From Umezawaea tangerina (GTDB lineage Bacteria > Actinomycetota > Actinomycetes > Mycobacteriales > Pseudonocardiaceae): DNA of 64,000 nt. The stretch is taken from NCBI RefSeq assembly GCF_003002815.1, contig NZ_PVTF01000008.1:372001-436000 (forward strand), given 5' to 3'. Numbering within the stretch: the stretch's first letter is position 1; each line of letters opens with the position of its first letter. The position numbers were made by a program, and so were the translations under genes. Under the pieces are notes generated by a model. The model was given only the letters and a program-made list of their open reading frames with translations. It had not been told where the DNA came from and did no database searches. Positions 1 to 8,108 of the stretch are shown here, in pieces.

Positions 1-1
1 C

Positions 2-337
2 CTGCGCGACGGCGTCATGCGGGCGCTGCGAGCCGAAGGCGTCGAGGTGAGCACCTGGCAGCCGCAGCCCGTTCCCGCCCAGCCGGTGTTCCGCCGCCGC
101 ACCCAGGTGTGGCGACCGGACACCGAGGCCGAACCCGCCCGCCCGTGGGACTCCGACGCGTTCCCGGTGGCCTCGCGGATCTGCGCCACCGGGTTGAGCC
201 TGGGCACCATGTGGCGGCCGCTCTACGTGCAGGAGCCGGAACTGATGGACCGGTACGTGCTGGCCGTGGAGAAGGTCTTCGCGAACCTGGACCGCGTGCT
301 GTCCGTCCCGTTCCGGCCGTACCCGCGGCCGACCTGA
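2..337 (+). CDS. DegT/DnrJ/EryC1/StrS-type aminotransferase, C-terminal part
   Basis: This is the last ~111 codons of a gene that begins before the window, open from base 2 to the TGA at 335-337. The tail (a stretch reading EGVEVSTWQPQPVPAQPVF, then PVASRICATG and later VEKVFANLDRVL) resembles the C-terminal region of PLP-dependent sugar and cyclitol aminotransferases of the DegT/StrS fold. The catalytic lysine would lie upstream, outside the window. A 2-deoxy-scyllo-inosose-synthase-like gene and a StrR-type regulator lie within 6.5 kb, so amination of a keto-cyclitol is an attractive role, but that is inferred from context. It converges on the exporter gene with a gap of 10 bases. Confidence 0.6.
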   Translation: MRDGVMRALRAEGVEVSTWQPQPVPAQPVFRRRTQVWRPDTEAEPARPWDSDAFPVASRICATGLSLGTMWRPLYVQEPELMDRYVLAVEKVFANLDRVLSVPFRPYPRPT

Positions 338-347
338 CCTCGGCGCG

Positions 348-1595
348 TCAGCCGCCCGCGACCGGTGCGGTGGCCCGCGTCCGGCACAGCGACCGGGCTG
401 CCACACCGGCCACCGCCGCCGCGACCCCGAGCCCGATCCAGCCCGACCACTCGCTCCCGACCACGATGAGCGTGACGACCGCGGGCCCGGCGAAGGTCAT
501 GAACCCCTCACCGATGGCGAAGACCGACAGGTAACGACCCCGCCTGCCGTCCGGGGCGAGGGCGAGGGGAACGCTCCACCCCGCCGCCGAGCTGAAGATC
601 TCGGCGATCGTGAGACCGACCACCCCGACGACCATGCACAGCACGGCCACCGCCGTGCCGCCCGCGGCCGCCAGCACGAACATCGCGCAGCCCACCAGCA
701 GTGCCACTCCGCTGAACAGGTAGGCCCGGCCCGCTCCACCGAGGGTCCTGGCCATCCGGCCGAGACCGACCTGCAGCAGCACGATCAGCACGGTGTTCAG
801 GGCGAACAGCAGCCCGACGAGCGCCGCCGGAGCGGAGGTCCGGGTCGTGAGCCAGACGGGCACACCCACCAGCAGCGCCGAGTTCCCGGCGAGGAACACC
901 GCGTTGAGGGCGGCGAGCAGGAGGAAACGCCGATCGCGCAACACCCTCCGGTCCGCCCCGCGGTCCGACGTCCCCGCCTCGACGTGGTGACCGTCGGCGG
1001 GCAGCGTCCTGACGAGCAGCGCGCCCACCACGTAGGACACCGCGTTGGCCCACACGACCGCGAGGTAGGCGGCGCGGCTGTCCACGACGATCGCCGCGGT
1101 GGCCCCCAGGTTGCCGATGCCGACGGCGAGGTTGCGGATCGCGTTGAGCCCGGACAGCATCCGGATCCGGTCCTCCTCGCCCGCCATGCCCGCGACCACC
1201 ATCGTCCGCGCCGAACGCGCGGCCTGCGACGAGATCCGGTCGAGGCACACGAGCGGGACGAAGACGCCGACGGAGTGCACCAACGGGTAGGCCAGGTAGA
1301 CGGCGGTCCTGAGGGCGTACGACGCGACCAGGACCAGCCGCGGGTCGTACCGGTCCAGCACGCGCCCCGCCAGGGGCGTCATGGCGACCGAGGCGATGCC
1401 CCCGCAGGTCAGGCCCAGCCCCACCGTGGCCACGTCGAGTCCCGCGCTGCGGGTGAAGAACAGCACCATCACCGGCAGGAACAGCCCGGAGCCGAGCGAG
1501 TCGACGAACGACCCGATCGCCAGCCTGCGCCGAGGTCCGTCCGTGAAGACGTCGCTGCCGATGGACGCCCGCCACAGCCTGCCCACCCCGGTCAT
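348..1595 (-). CDS. MFS transporter, probable product exporter
   Basis: A 415-residue protein with about 12 hydrophobic segments and a short cytoplasmic N-terminus. The loop after TM2 (GRVLDRYDPRLVL) matches the MFS motif-A region. Length is normal for a 12-TM major facilitator. It is divergent from the ATP-grasp gene, with ~178 bases between the starts, and convergent with the aminotransferase. In an aminocyclitol cluster such a gene usually exports the product or gives self-resistance; the substrate cannot be read from the sequence. The ATG at 1595 is the first start that gives a complete N-terminus before TM1. Confidence 0.8.
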   Translation of the reverse strand: MTGVGRLWRASIGSDVFTDGPRRRLAIGSFVDSLGSGLFLPVMVLFFTRSAGLDVATVGLGLTCGGIASVAMTPLAGRVLDRYDPRLVLVASYALRTAVYLAYPLVHSVGVFVPLVCLDRISSQAARSARTMVVAGMAGEEDRIRMLSGLNAIRNLAVGIGNLGATAAIVVDSRAAYLAVVWANAVSYVVGALLVRTLPADGHHVEAGTSDRGADRRVLRDRRFLLLAALNAVFLAGNSALLVGVPVWLTTRTSAPAALVGLLFALNTVLIVLLQVGLGRMARTLGGAGRAYLFSGVALLVGCAMFVLAAAGGTAVAVLCMVVGVVGLTIAEIFSSAAGWSVPLALAPDGRRGRYLSVFAIGEGFMTFAGPAVVTLIVVGSEWSGWIGLGVAAAVAGVAARSLCRTRATAPVAGG

Positions 1596-1773
1596 GCCGA
1601 CCGCCCGCGCACGTGCCCGTCACCCATAAGCCAAGCCCCCGGTGTTCGTCGCCCGCCCCTCCACGACGCCTGTTCTGGCATCATGGCACACCGGGGGGCG
1701 CTCGTCGCGCAGGTCGGATCCGACCGACCGACACCGTGGAACTTCTTTCCCACCAACGAATTCAGGGGGATCA

Positions 1774-3060
1774 ATGGGTTTGCCGCGTCTGCTGGTGGTG
1801 GATGGGATGGGCGGGGCCTCGCCGCGCGACTACCTGAGGTCGCTGGCTCCGCTGGCCGAGCTGAAGGTGGTCTACTCGCCGCCACCGTTCCCCGATCTGG
1901 CCGCGCAGAAGGAACGCGAGCTGGCCGCGCGGGCGGACACCGTCGAAGTGGTGACGGCCCACCGTCCCGACGACGTGGCGGAGGTCGTCGAACGCACAGC
2001 CCGCTCGTGGTCCGCGGACGGGGTCTTCGCGCAGAACGAGCACCTGCTCACCGAGGTGGCACTCGCGGCCGAACGACTCGGGCTCGCCTACCACTCACCG
2101 CACAGCGCGTCGCTGTTGCGGCGCAAGGACCTGCAGCGCGACGCGCTGAGCGCGGCCGGGCTGCCCGGACCGCGGACCGCGGTGCTGGAGCCGGGCGTGG
2201 ACCCGGCGGTCGCACTGGCCAAGGTCGGGCTGCCCGCCGTGCTCAAACCGGCGGTGGGCGTCGGCAGCATCTCCACCATGCTCGTCGACTCGGCGCAGGC
2301 ACTGGCGGCCGCGGTGGACGAGGCTGCGCACCACTACCGCAACGACCCCCGGATGTACGGCAGGGAACCCCTGCTGGTGCTGGAAAGCCTGCTCGTCGGC
2401 GAGCGGTGGCACCAGGACGAGCGCTTCGGCGACCACGCGAGCGTGGAGTCGCTGGTCTTCGACGGGGAGATCACCCACCTCGCGGTGAGCGACAAGACGC
2501 CGTTGGCGAGGCCGTTCCGCGAGACCGGGCACCTGTTGCCATCCATTTTGGACGATGAGCGGCAGGAAGTCCTGCGGGAGGCCGCGAGCGCGGCCATCCG
2601 CGCGCTGGGTCTGCGCCACGGCGCGACGCACATCGAGTTCAAGCTCACCTCGGCCGGACCGCGGGTGATCGAGGTCAACGGCCGCCTCGGCGGATCGGTG
2701 GCCCGGCAGCTGGAGCTGACAGCCGGGTACGACGTGATCGCCGACCTCGGCCGGATCGCGCTGGGCGTGCGCCCGCACGCCAACCCGCGGTTCGAGTGCT
2801 CCTCGCTGTTCCTCAGCCCCGCCTCCCCGCAGCGCGACGTGGTGGTGCGGGCCGTCCACGGCGAGGACCGGGCCCGTGCCATCGAAGGTGTGCGCGACCT
2901 CGCCATCCGCTGGCCCGCGGGAACCAGGCCGGACTGGCGGATGGGCGGGTTCAGCAGCCTGTGGCGGGCGTGCCTCACCAGCCCCACCGCGGACGGCGTG
3001 TTCACCGTCGCCCGTCGACTGGAGGACGCGCTCACGGTGGAGCTCGACGACGTCGGCTGA
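1774..3060 (+). CDS. ATP-grasp domain ligase
   Basis: 428 residues. The ATG at 1774 is chosen because a GGGGGA-type ribosome site lies 3 bases before it and the protein then opens with a Rossmann-like beta strand (PRLLVVDGMGG). Domain order fits ATP-grasp carboxylate-amine ligases: an N-terminal pre-ATP-grasp domain (~1-110), a lysine-containing strand PAVLKPAVGVGS (~160-172), and near residues 290-310 an HIEFKL strand followed by VIEVNGRLGGS, whose Glu and Asn are the expected Mg-ATP ligands. The family activates a carboxylate as acyl-phosphate and joins it to an amine. Beside an aminocyclitol pathway it could attach an amino acid to the cyclitol amine, which is inference. Confidence 0.8.
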   Translation: MGLPRLLVVDGMGGASPRDYLRSLAPLAELKVVYSPPPFPDLAAQKERELAARADTVEVVTAHRPDDVAEVVERTARSWSADGVFAQNEHLLTEVALAAERLGLAYHSPHSASLLRRKDLQRDALSAAGLPGPRTAVLEPGVDPAVALAKVGLPAVLKPAVGVGSISTMLVDSAQALAAAVDEAAHHYRNDPRMYGREPLLVLESLLVGERWHQDERFGDHASVESLVFDGEITHLAVSDKTPLARPFRETGHLLPSILDDERQEVLREAASAAIRALGLRHGATHIEFKLTSAGPRVIEVNGRLGGSVARQLELTAGYDVIADLGRIALGVRPHANPRFECSSLFLSPASPQRDVVVRAVHGEDRARAIEGVRDLAIRWPAGTRPDWRMGGFSSLWRACLTSPTADGVFTVARRLEDALTVELDDVG

Positions 3061-3063
3061 CCT

Positions 3064-3102
3064 GCGGCGCCGGTCCTCGTCGGGGGCGAGGACCGGCGCC
3101 GC
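3064..3102. terminator. Bidirectional hairpin terminator
   Basis: A perfect 16-bp stem (GCGGCGCCGGTCCTCG, 3064-3079) closes over a 7-base loop with its exact complement (3087-3102). It fills the 49-base gap between the convergent ATP-grasp (+) and SDR (-) genes, so it probably stops transcription from both sides. No T-tract is present, as is common in high-GC actinomycetes. Confidence 0.8.
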
Positions 3103-3109
3103 CGGACGG

Positions 3110-3913
3110 TCACGCCATGCCGCGGATCGTGCCGCCGTCCACGCCCCAGACGCTGCCGGTGACGAACGACGCGGCGTCCGAGGCCAGGAACGCGATCACG
3201 GTGGCCACCTCGTCGGGTTCGCCCATGCGCCCCAACGGCAGTTGCCGCCTGCTCATCTCGTACTCGACCGCCTCCGCGGCCTCCCTGCCGTGCAGTCGGC
3301 CGAGGCTGTCCGCGAGCCCGCCCGGTCGCGTCCACAGTGGAGTCATGACCGGGCCCGGCGCCACGGCGTTGACCCGTATCGCGGGCCCCTCGGACAACGC
3401 CAGGCTCTTGGTGAGCCCGATGAGGGACACCTTGGAGACCTGGTAGTCGATCAGCGCCGCCTCCGGCTGCCGGGCCAGGTCCGAGGCGTTGGTGACGATG
3501 CAGCCACGCCCCTTGGCGCGCATTCCCGGCAACACCACGCGGATCGCTCGCACGGCACTGAGGAAGTTGATCTCGAAGGTGTCCAGGAAGTCCTGGTCGG
3601 TGAGCTCGTCGAAGGACCTGACCACGGCTTGGCCGACGTTGTTGACCAGCACGTCCGCCGTGCCGCCCAGGTCGTCGAGCAGCCCGGCCACCCCCTCGGC
3701 GACCCCCTGGGCGGTGGAGAGGTCGGCGACGCGCACGGCCACCTCGGCGCCCAGCCCCCTGGCCGCGTCGGCGACATCGGACAACCCGGCCCCGTCCCGG
3801 TCGACCAGCCCCAGTCGGGCGCCTTCCGCGGCGAACGCCGACGCGGTGCCCGCGCCGATCCCGCCTGCCGCGCCGGTGATCAGCACGGTCCGTCCCGCCA
3901 GTCCCAGCTTCAT
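3110..3913 (-). CDS. Short-chain dehydrogenase/reductase
   Basis: 267 residues with the full classical SDR signature: nucleotide-binding TGAAGGIG near residue 14, an NNVGQ strand, and the catalytic YxxxK as YQVSK. The C-terminus (SFVTGSVWGVDGGT) is the standard ending. It is the last gene of a three-gene operon: its ATG overlaps the bicupin stop codon as ATGA, which suggests translational coupling. Within an aminocyclitol cluster it is a candidate for oxidising or reducing a ring hydroxyl, comparable in role to the second oxidation in 2-deoxystreptamine formation; this is inference. Confidence 0.85.
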   Translation of the reverse strand: MKLGLAGRTVLITGAAGGIGAGTASAFAAEGARLGLVDRDGAGLSDVADAARGLGAEVAVRVADLSTAQGVAEGVAGLLDDLGGTADVLVNNVGQAVVRSFDELTDQDFLDTFEINFLSAVRAIRVVLPGMRAKGRGCIVTNASDLARQPEAALIDYQVSKVSLIGLTKSLALSEGPAIRVNAVAPGPVMTPLWTRPGGLADSLGRLHGREAAEAVEYEMSRRQLPLGRMGEPDEVATVIAFLASDAASFVTGSVWGVDGGTIRGMA

Positions 3914-4635
3914 CGGACGCCTACCTCCGTGCTGATCAGGGTCAGGGCGCTGTGCGCCCTGGCCGTCCAGGTCGTTCGGGGCCCGACCGCGAGGCAGGTG
4001 CCCGCGCCACCGCGGTGGTGCTCACCGTCCACTTCGAACTCGACGGTGCCGCTGACGACGTACAGCACCTGGGTGTTCCCCGGTGGTGCTTCCCGCACGG
4101 CGGTGCCGTCCTCGGGGACCTCGATCAGGCTGAAGGTCCGCCAGTCACCGGTGAAGTGCGGACGCAGGTCGACGACGGCGCGCCGCCGACCCTCCGGGCC
4201 GCTCGCCAGTTCCGGCACCGCGACCCTGCTCGGTCGCCCGGCCGCTCCGTCGCGGGGGAAGACCTCGATGACGAAGAAGTGCATGTCCTCGTCCTCGCGG
4301 TTCGCGATCGCGTGCGCCGCCCCGATGGGCGTGGTGATGAGATCACCCGCGCGCACCGGGAACTCGACGTCGTTCATCGTCATCACGGCCCGGCCCCGCA
4401 GGATGTAGTAGATCTCCTCGGTGCGGGTGTGGACGTGCTCGCCCACCGATCCACCCGGCCGGATCACCAGGTGTTCGACCAGGTTCCAGTCACCTTCCAG
4501 GTGCGCGCCGTTGACCAGTGTCTTCCACAGGCAGACGCCTTCCCCGCCCGCGTGGCGGTACGTGGTGCCTGCACCGCCGGTGTCGTTGACGATCGGCCCG
4601 AACGGTGGGCGTGCGCCCCTCACGACCGTGCCCAT
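3910..4635 (-). CDS. Two-domain cupin protein
   Basis: 241 residues, starting at the ATG (4635) that shares one base with the upstream stop codon. The first cupin half has a metal site of the form GEHVHTRTEEIYYILRG, plus a later His in GAAHAI. The second half (TQVLYVVSGTVEFEVDG) has the barrel pattern but no matching histidines, so probably only one domain binds metal. Cupins include sugar isomerases, epimerases and dioxygenases, and the exact reaction is not evident. Tight placement between the cyclase and the SDR argues for action on the same cyclitol intermediate. A longer upstream extension of the same frame is only the shadow of the cyclase gene. Confidence 0.8.
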   Translation of the reverse strand: MGTVVRGARPPFGPIVNDTGGAGTTYRHAGGEGVCLWKTLVNGAHLEGDWNLVEHLVIRPGGSVGEHVHTRTEEIYYILRGRAVMTMNDVEFPVRAGDLITTPIGAAHAIANREDEDMHFFVIEVFPRDGAAGRPSRVAVPELASGPEGRRRAVVDLRPHFTGDWRTFSLIEVPEDGTAVREAPPGNTQVLYVVSGTVEFEVDGEHHRGGAGTCLAVGPRTTWTARAHSALTLISTEVGVR

Positions 4636-5801
4636 CAGAGCACCTCCCCGGAGTCGTCGATCCGTGCGATGGAGTCGATGCCCAGCCGGACGACCTCCCG
4701 CGGCACCTGCGTGATCAGCGTGCCGTTGGTGCGGTGCGGCCTGCCGAGGCCGTCCAGCAGGATCATGTCCTGCATGCCCTCCGCCGGCTTCACGTAGCCG
4801 CGCTTGTTGTCCAGCCGCACCGCGTCGAACACCGCGTCCGCCGGTGCGTCGGCGGGCAGCCTGGTCGGTGCCCCGTTGCGCCGGAGCAGCTCGTGGTGGG
4901 CGTCGTGGTCCGCCTGGTCGAGGAACCCCAGCTCGCGCGAGACACGGGCCGCGGCCAGCAGGCCGAGACCCACGCCGTAGCCGTGCCGCAGACGACCGCC
5001 GGTGACCAGTTCGGCGGCGTGGCCGACGGTGTGCCCGTACTCCAGCACCAGGCCCTCGGCCTCCTCGCGCGGGTCGTCCCGCATGACCGCGGACTTCGCG
5101 TCGACGCACAGGTCGATGAACCAGGCGATGTCGCACAGGGGGTAGACGCCGTCCGTGCGGAGCCGGGCGGAGACCTCGTCGTAGCGCTCGGGCACGACGC
5201 ACAGCACGTTCTTGATCATTTCGCAGAGCGCGGAGCGGATCTCGTCGACGGGCAGCGTCCGCAGGAAGTCCAGGTGGTTCCACACCAGGGTCGGGACGTG
5301 GAAGGCACCCAGGTGGTTCTTGCCGACACTGGAGTTGACGGCCTGCTTGAGCGACAGGACCGAGTCGGACATGTTCAGCAGCGTCGTCGGGAGGTGCACG
5401 AGGCGGATGCCGCGGAAGATGAGCGCGCTGAGCAGTCCGGCGACGTTCCCCACCAGTCCGCCGCCCAGTGCGATGACCACGGACTGCCGGGTGATCCGGG
5501 TCGGGAACACCTGCTCGGCCAGGGAGTTGACCACCTCCAGTGATTTGGCGGGCTCGTCGGCGTGCACCGTCAGGACCGTTGTCGGAGCGACCTTCCCCAC
5601 GTGGCGGGTGACCTCGCCGACCTGCCCCTCGGTGAGGGCGGAGTCGGCGATGACCACCACGCGGTCGGGATCGAGGGCTTTCATCCTCCGGCCCAGCTCG
5701 CGAAGCGATCCGCGGCCGTGTCCGACGTAGAAGCCGTAACCGACATCGCCGAAACGCACCTCGCGGTCGACAATGGTTGAAGCCTCAGCTAATAAAGACA
5801 C
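4635..5801 (-). CDS. 2-deoxy-scyllo-inosose synthase-like sugar phosphate cyclase
   Basis: 388 residues of the dehydroquinate-synthase superfamily. The NAD-binding ALGGGLVGNVAGLL (~111-124) and HLPTTLLNMSDSVLSLKQAV (~136-155) match 2-deoxy-scyllo-inosose synthases (BtrC, NeoC) better than true dehydroquinate synthases. Probable metal ligands are Glu194 (CEMIKN), His257 (EYGHTVGH) and His273 (HGYG). The DNKRGY motif near the C-terminus is also conserved. The reaction would cyclise glucose-6-phosphate to 2-deoxy-scyllo-inosose; a related sugar-phosphate substrate is possible. The start is a GTG with a GGGGAAG only 2 bases away, so a GTG at codon 15 is an alternative. With the first start, codons 3 and 4 are both TTA, rare in this genome type. 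Confidence 0.82.
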   Translation of the reverse strand: MSLLAEASTIVDREVRFGDVGYGFYVGHGRGSLRELGRRMKALDPDRVVVIADSALTEGQVGEVTRHVGKVAPTTVLTVHADEPAKSLEVVNSLAEQVFPTRITRQSVVIALGGGLVGNVAGLLSALIFRGIRLVHLPTTLLNMSDSVLSLKQAVNSSVGKNHLGAFHVPTLVWNHLDFLRTLPVDEIRSALCEMIKNVLCVVPERYDEVSARLRTDGVYPLCDIAWFIDLCVDAKSAVMRDDPREEAEGLVLEYGHTVGHAAELVTGGRLRHGYGVGLGLLAAARVSRELGFLDQADHDAHHELLRRNGAPTRLPADAPADAVFDAVRLDNKRGYVKPAEGMQDMILLDGLGRPHRTNGTLITQVPREVVRLGIDSIARIDDSGEVL

Positions 5802-5885
5802 AACTTCCCCATTTGCGATGTTGAGTTCACCTGGATGCCGCTCGTCCGGACAAGAGGTGCACGGAAATCTTTCCGCGCGCCTCGG

Positions 5886-6920
5886 TCACATGGCCGAGTG
5901 CATTTTCTTCTCCAGCTGCTGCGCGAACTGGAGATACGCCTCCGCGCAGCCGCGCGAGATCTCGATCACGAGATCGGCGCAGTGCGGTGGAACGGAAGTG
6001 GCCAACCTGGCCCATTGACCGGGATCCACCGACCCCGCCTCCAGCAGTCGCAGCACCGCTCGGCCCACGTCGTTGAACCGCAGCGACGGGTCCTGGCGCA
6101 GGGCGCGCAGCGCCACCTGCGGGTCGACCGGGGCGACGTTCTGGACGGCCTGGGTCTGCGGCGGCCGAGGCCGTTCCGGCAGCCGCACCTCGTCGCCGCG
6201 ATGGCGTTCGGGCACCGGGTCCGCACCCGACCTGACCCGGTCGCGGACGTCGCGGACGGTGGCGACCGCTATGCCCGCCTCGCGGGATATCTCGCGGAGC
6301 GAGGCCTGCGGCCGCTCGACGATCAGCTCGGCGGCCAACCGCCTGCCGCCCGCCGAACTGACGGGCCTGGTCCTGCCGTCCTGCCCACGGCGGAAGCTCC
6401 GCTCCGGTAGGTCGGCGCCTGCCCGGTGTCGAATGCCCCAGACCGTCTTGTGAGCCAGGCCCGCCAACGCCGCGATCATGCGATCGGACCACTCCGGGTG
6501 GGACCTCATCACGCGCGCGGCGGCGGCGAGGCGGTCGGGCAGCGACAGCGGCAACCCGTGCTGGGTGTTGAGCCGCACCGCGAGGGCGAACGCGTCCCGT
6601 TCGTCCCCGGAGTAGAAACGCGCGGGCACAAGGGTCTCGCCACGCGCCTGCGCGACCCTGAGCCGGTGCATCCCGTCGATCACCCGCAGGGTGTCGCGGT
6701 GGACGGTGATGGGTGGCAGTGGATCATCGGATTCGGCCAGCAATCGGACGTGCTCCTCTTTCACGCCCTCGGTCCTCGGTGAAAGCGCGGGCCCCAGGGA
6801 ACTGATGACGACGTCGACGACCTCGGCGTCGATCAGGTGCTCCGCGGGCTCCGGCCGTTCAGTGGTTCGATCTCCGCTGTCGACCTGTTCGGCAGCGTCC
6901 AATTCTCCCTGCTGCGACAT
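5886..6920 (-). CDS. StrR-type (ParB/Srx-fold) pathway regulator
   Basis: 344 residues from the ATG at 6920, which has a GGGGGGAA ribosome site. Residues ~30-130 form a ParB-like N-terminal fold with the VIDGMHRLRVAQARG signature, followed by SLPDRLAAAARVMRSHPEWSD and a helix-turn-helix (LAGLAHKTVWGIR). This architecture is that of StrR/NovG-type activators found in aminoglycoside and aminocoumarin clusters. A second HTH-like segment (LREISREAGIAVATVRDVRDR) follows. It lies 84 bases upstream of the cyclase gene on the same strand and probably activates this cluster. I did not find a convincing copy of the StrR palindrome in the local intergenic DNA. Confidence 0.82.
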   Translation of the reverse strand: MSQQGELDAAEQVDSGDRTTERPEPAEHLIDAEVVDVVISSLGPALSPRTEGVKEEHVRLLAESDDPLPPITVHRDTLRVIDGMHRLRVAQARGETLVPARFYSGDERDAFALAVRLNTQHGLPLSLPDRLAAAARVMRSHPEWSDRMIAALAGLAHKTVWGIRHRAGADLPERSFRRGQDGRTRPVSSAGGRRLAAELIVERPQASLREISREAGIAVATVRDVRDRVRSGADPVPERHRGDEVRLPERPRPPQTQAVQNVAPVDPQVALRALRQDPSLRFNDVGRAVLRLLEAGSVDPGQWARLATSVPPHCADLVIEISRGCAEAYLQFAQQLEKKMHSAM

Positions 6921-6972
6921 GTGAATTCCCCCCGGGTGGACATCCGTCCACCGGAAACAAATGCACGCGGTC

Positions 6973-6990
6973 ATTGCCCCCCAAGGCAAT
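6973..6990. promoter_or_regulatory. Inverted repeat upstream of StrR-like gene
   Basis: ATTGCC-CCCCAA-GGCAAT is a perfect 6-6-6 inverted repeat 53 bases upstream of the regulator start. It could be an operator or a leader hairpin; there is no direct evidence of which protein binds it. Confidence 0.35.
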
Positions 6991-7013
6991 CCGCTGTGCC
7001 CCCCGACGCCGTG

Positions 7014-7042
7014 AGCATCTCATCGGTGGTTAAGGTTGTCAA
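7014..7042 (-). promoter_or_regulatory. Candidate promoter for the StrR-like gene
   Basis: On the minus strand TTGACA (7037-7042) is followed after 17 bases by GATGCT (7014-7019). The -35 is consensus and the -10 is weak. It would give a leader of roughly 90 bases. Confidence 0.3.
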
Positions 7043-7433
7043 CGAATCCCGTCGCTGCCGAAAACAGACTTTTGCGACCTCGTGGCTGTGCTATGGAAGC
7101 GGCCACGGTGATTTGCGCATTGTACCCGCAGGTGAATTAGTCACGCTCCGCGACGCGGCAATCACCAAAAGGGTCGCATATGGGGAAAGGCTGACAGTGG
7201 TCGTGAGCGAGCGGCTGGGCGTGCGGTCTCGGCGGCCCACTCCGCCAGGTGTTGTCCCGCAGGGCGTTCGCGTCGAGGACGGTGGCCTTGACCGGTGCCT
7301 CCCGCGCCACGGCTGGAGCTTGGTCGAAGCGGCTTCCGGGCCGCGCCGCCGGCTGCGCCGCTTTGTCGCGGTTGCGTAGCAAGACGTGGTCCTGCGACGG
7401 TGGGCCGGGTGGTCGTTGTCGATACTGGACCGC

Positions 7434-8108
7434 GTGGCGTCGATTCTGCTCATCGAGGACGACCCGCTGGTCCGGCGCGGCATGGAGCTCGCGCTGAGCC
7501 GGCTCGGGCACGTCGTGCGGACCGTTCCCACCGGGGAGGACGGGTTGTGCGAGTTCCGATCGTCCACTCCGGACATCGTGGTGCTCGACCTGATGCTGCC
7601 CGGCATCGACGGGTTCGAGGTGTGCCGGGAGATCCGGGCCCGCGGCGACGTCCCGGTCATCATGCTGACGGCCAGGGGTGACGACTTCGACGTCGTCGAC
7701 GGGCTGGCGGCGGGGGCGGACGACTACGTGGTGAAGCCCGCGCAGCCGACGGTCCTCGACGCGCGGATCAGGGCGGTCCTGCGCCGGGCCTCCGTCGTGC
7801 CCGCCGACGTCCGGGTCCACGCCGCGCTGCGCATCGACACCGCCGGGCTCGTGGTGACCGTGCGGGGTGAGCCGGTGCCGCTGACACCGACCGAGATGCG
7901 CTTCCTGCTGACCGTGTCCAGGGCGCCGGGCCGGGTGTTCAGCCGCGAGCTGCTGCTGCAGGAGGTGTGGGAGCAGGACTACCTCGGCGACTCCAGGCTC
8001 GTCGACAACTGCGTCCAGCGGCTGCGCGCGAAGATCGAGCAGGACCCGGCCGCACCGCGTTACGTGCAGACCGTGCGCGGGTTCGGCTACCGGTTCGGGC
8101 CCGTGTGA
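7434..8108 (+). CDS. OmpR/PhoB-family response regulator
   Basis: 224 residues beginning at the GTG at 7434, just before the first receiver strand ([10 protein letters not shown]). The receiver has the acidic pair EDD, the phospho-acceptor Asp in VVLDLMLPG and the conserved Lys in VVKPAQP. The C-terminal winged helix ends [10 protein letters not shown]...VRGFGYRF, typical of OmpR-type DNA-binding domains. Its TGA overlaps the GTG of the sensor kinase (GTGA), so the pair is co-translated. A third gene for a lipoprotein follows, an arrangement reminiscent of CseA/B/C cell-envelope-stress systems. Confidence 0.9.
   Translation: MASILLIEDDPLVRRGMELALSRLGHVVRTVPTGEDGLCEFRSSTPDIVVLDLMLPGIDGFEVCREIRARGDVPVIMLTARGDDFDVVDGLAAGADDYVVKPAQPTVLDARIRAVLRRASVVPADVRVHAALRIDTAGLVVTVRGEPVPLTPTEMRFLLTVSRAPGRVFSRELLLQEVWEQDYLGDSRLVDNCVQRLRAKIEQDPAAPRYVQTVRGFGYRFGPV

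Larger units (their letters stand above)
6921..7433. other. Intergenic region between divergent regulator genes
   Basis: About 510 bases separate the StrR-like gene (-) from a response regulator (+). The part at ~6950-7150 is noticeably more AT-rich than its surroundings. It holds an 18-base inverted repeat (6973-6990) and a candidate minus-strand promoter (7014-7042). No frame in it has a convincing protein. Confidence 0.5.

Noticed and set aside
984-2558. Long plus-strand ORF of 524 codons
   Set aside because: It is rich in Arg, Gly, Pro and Ala, lies antisense to the MFS gene and out of frame with the ATP-grasp gene, and has no family features. It is a high-GC shadow.
4636-5283. N-terminal extension of the bicupin to 457 residues
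   Set aside because: The added part is the cyclase gene read in another frame; the ATG at 4635 overlaps the cyclase stop, as in the rest of the operon.
5802-5885. StrR-type binding palindrome upstream of the cyclase
   Set aside because: I looked for the GTTCGAC-type dyad with an 11-base spacer and found no convincing match.
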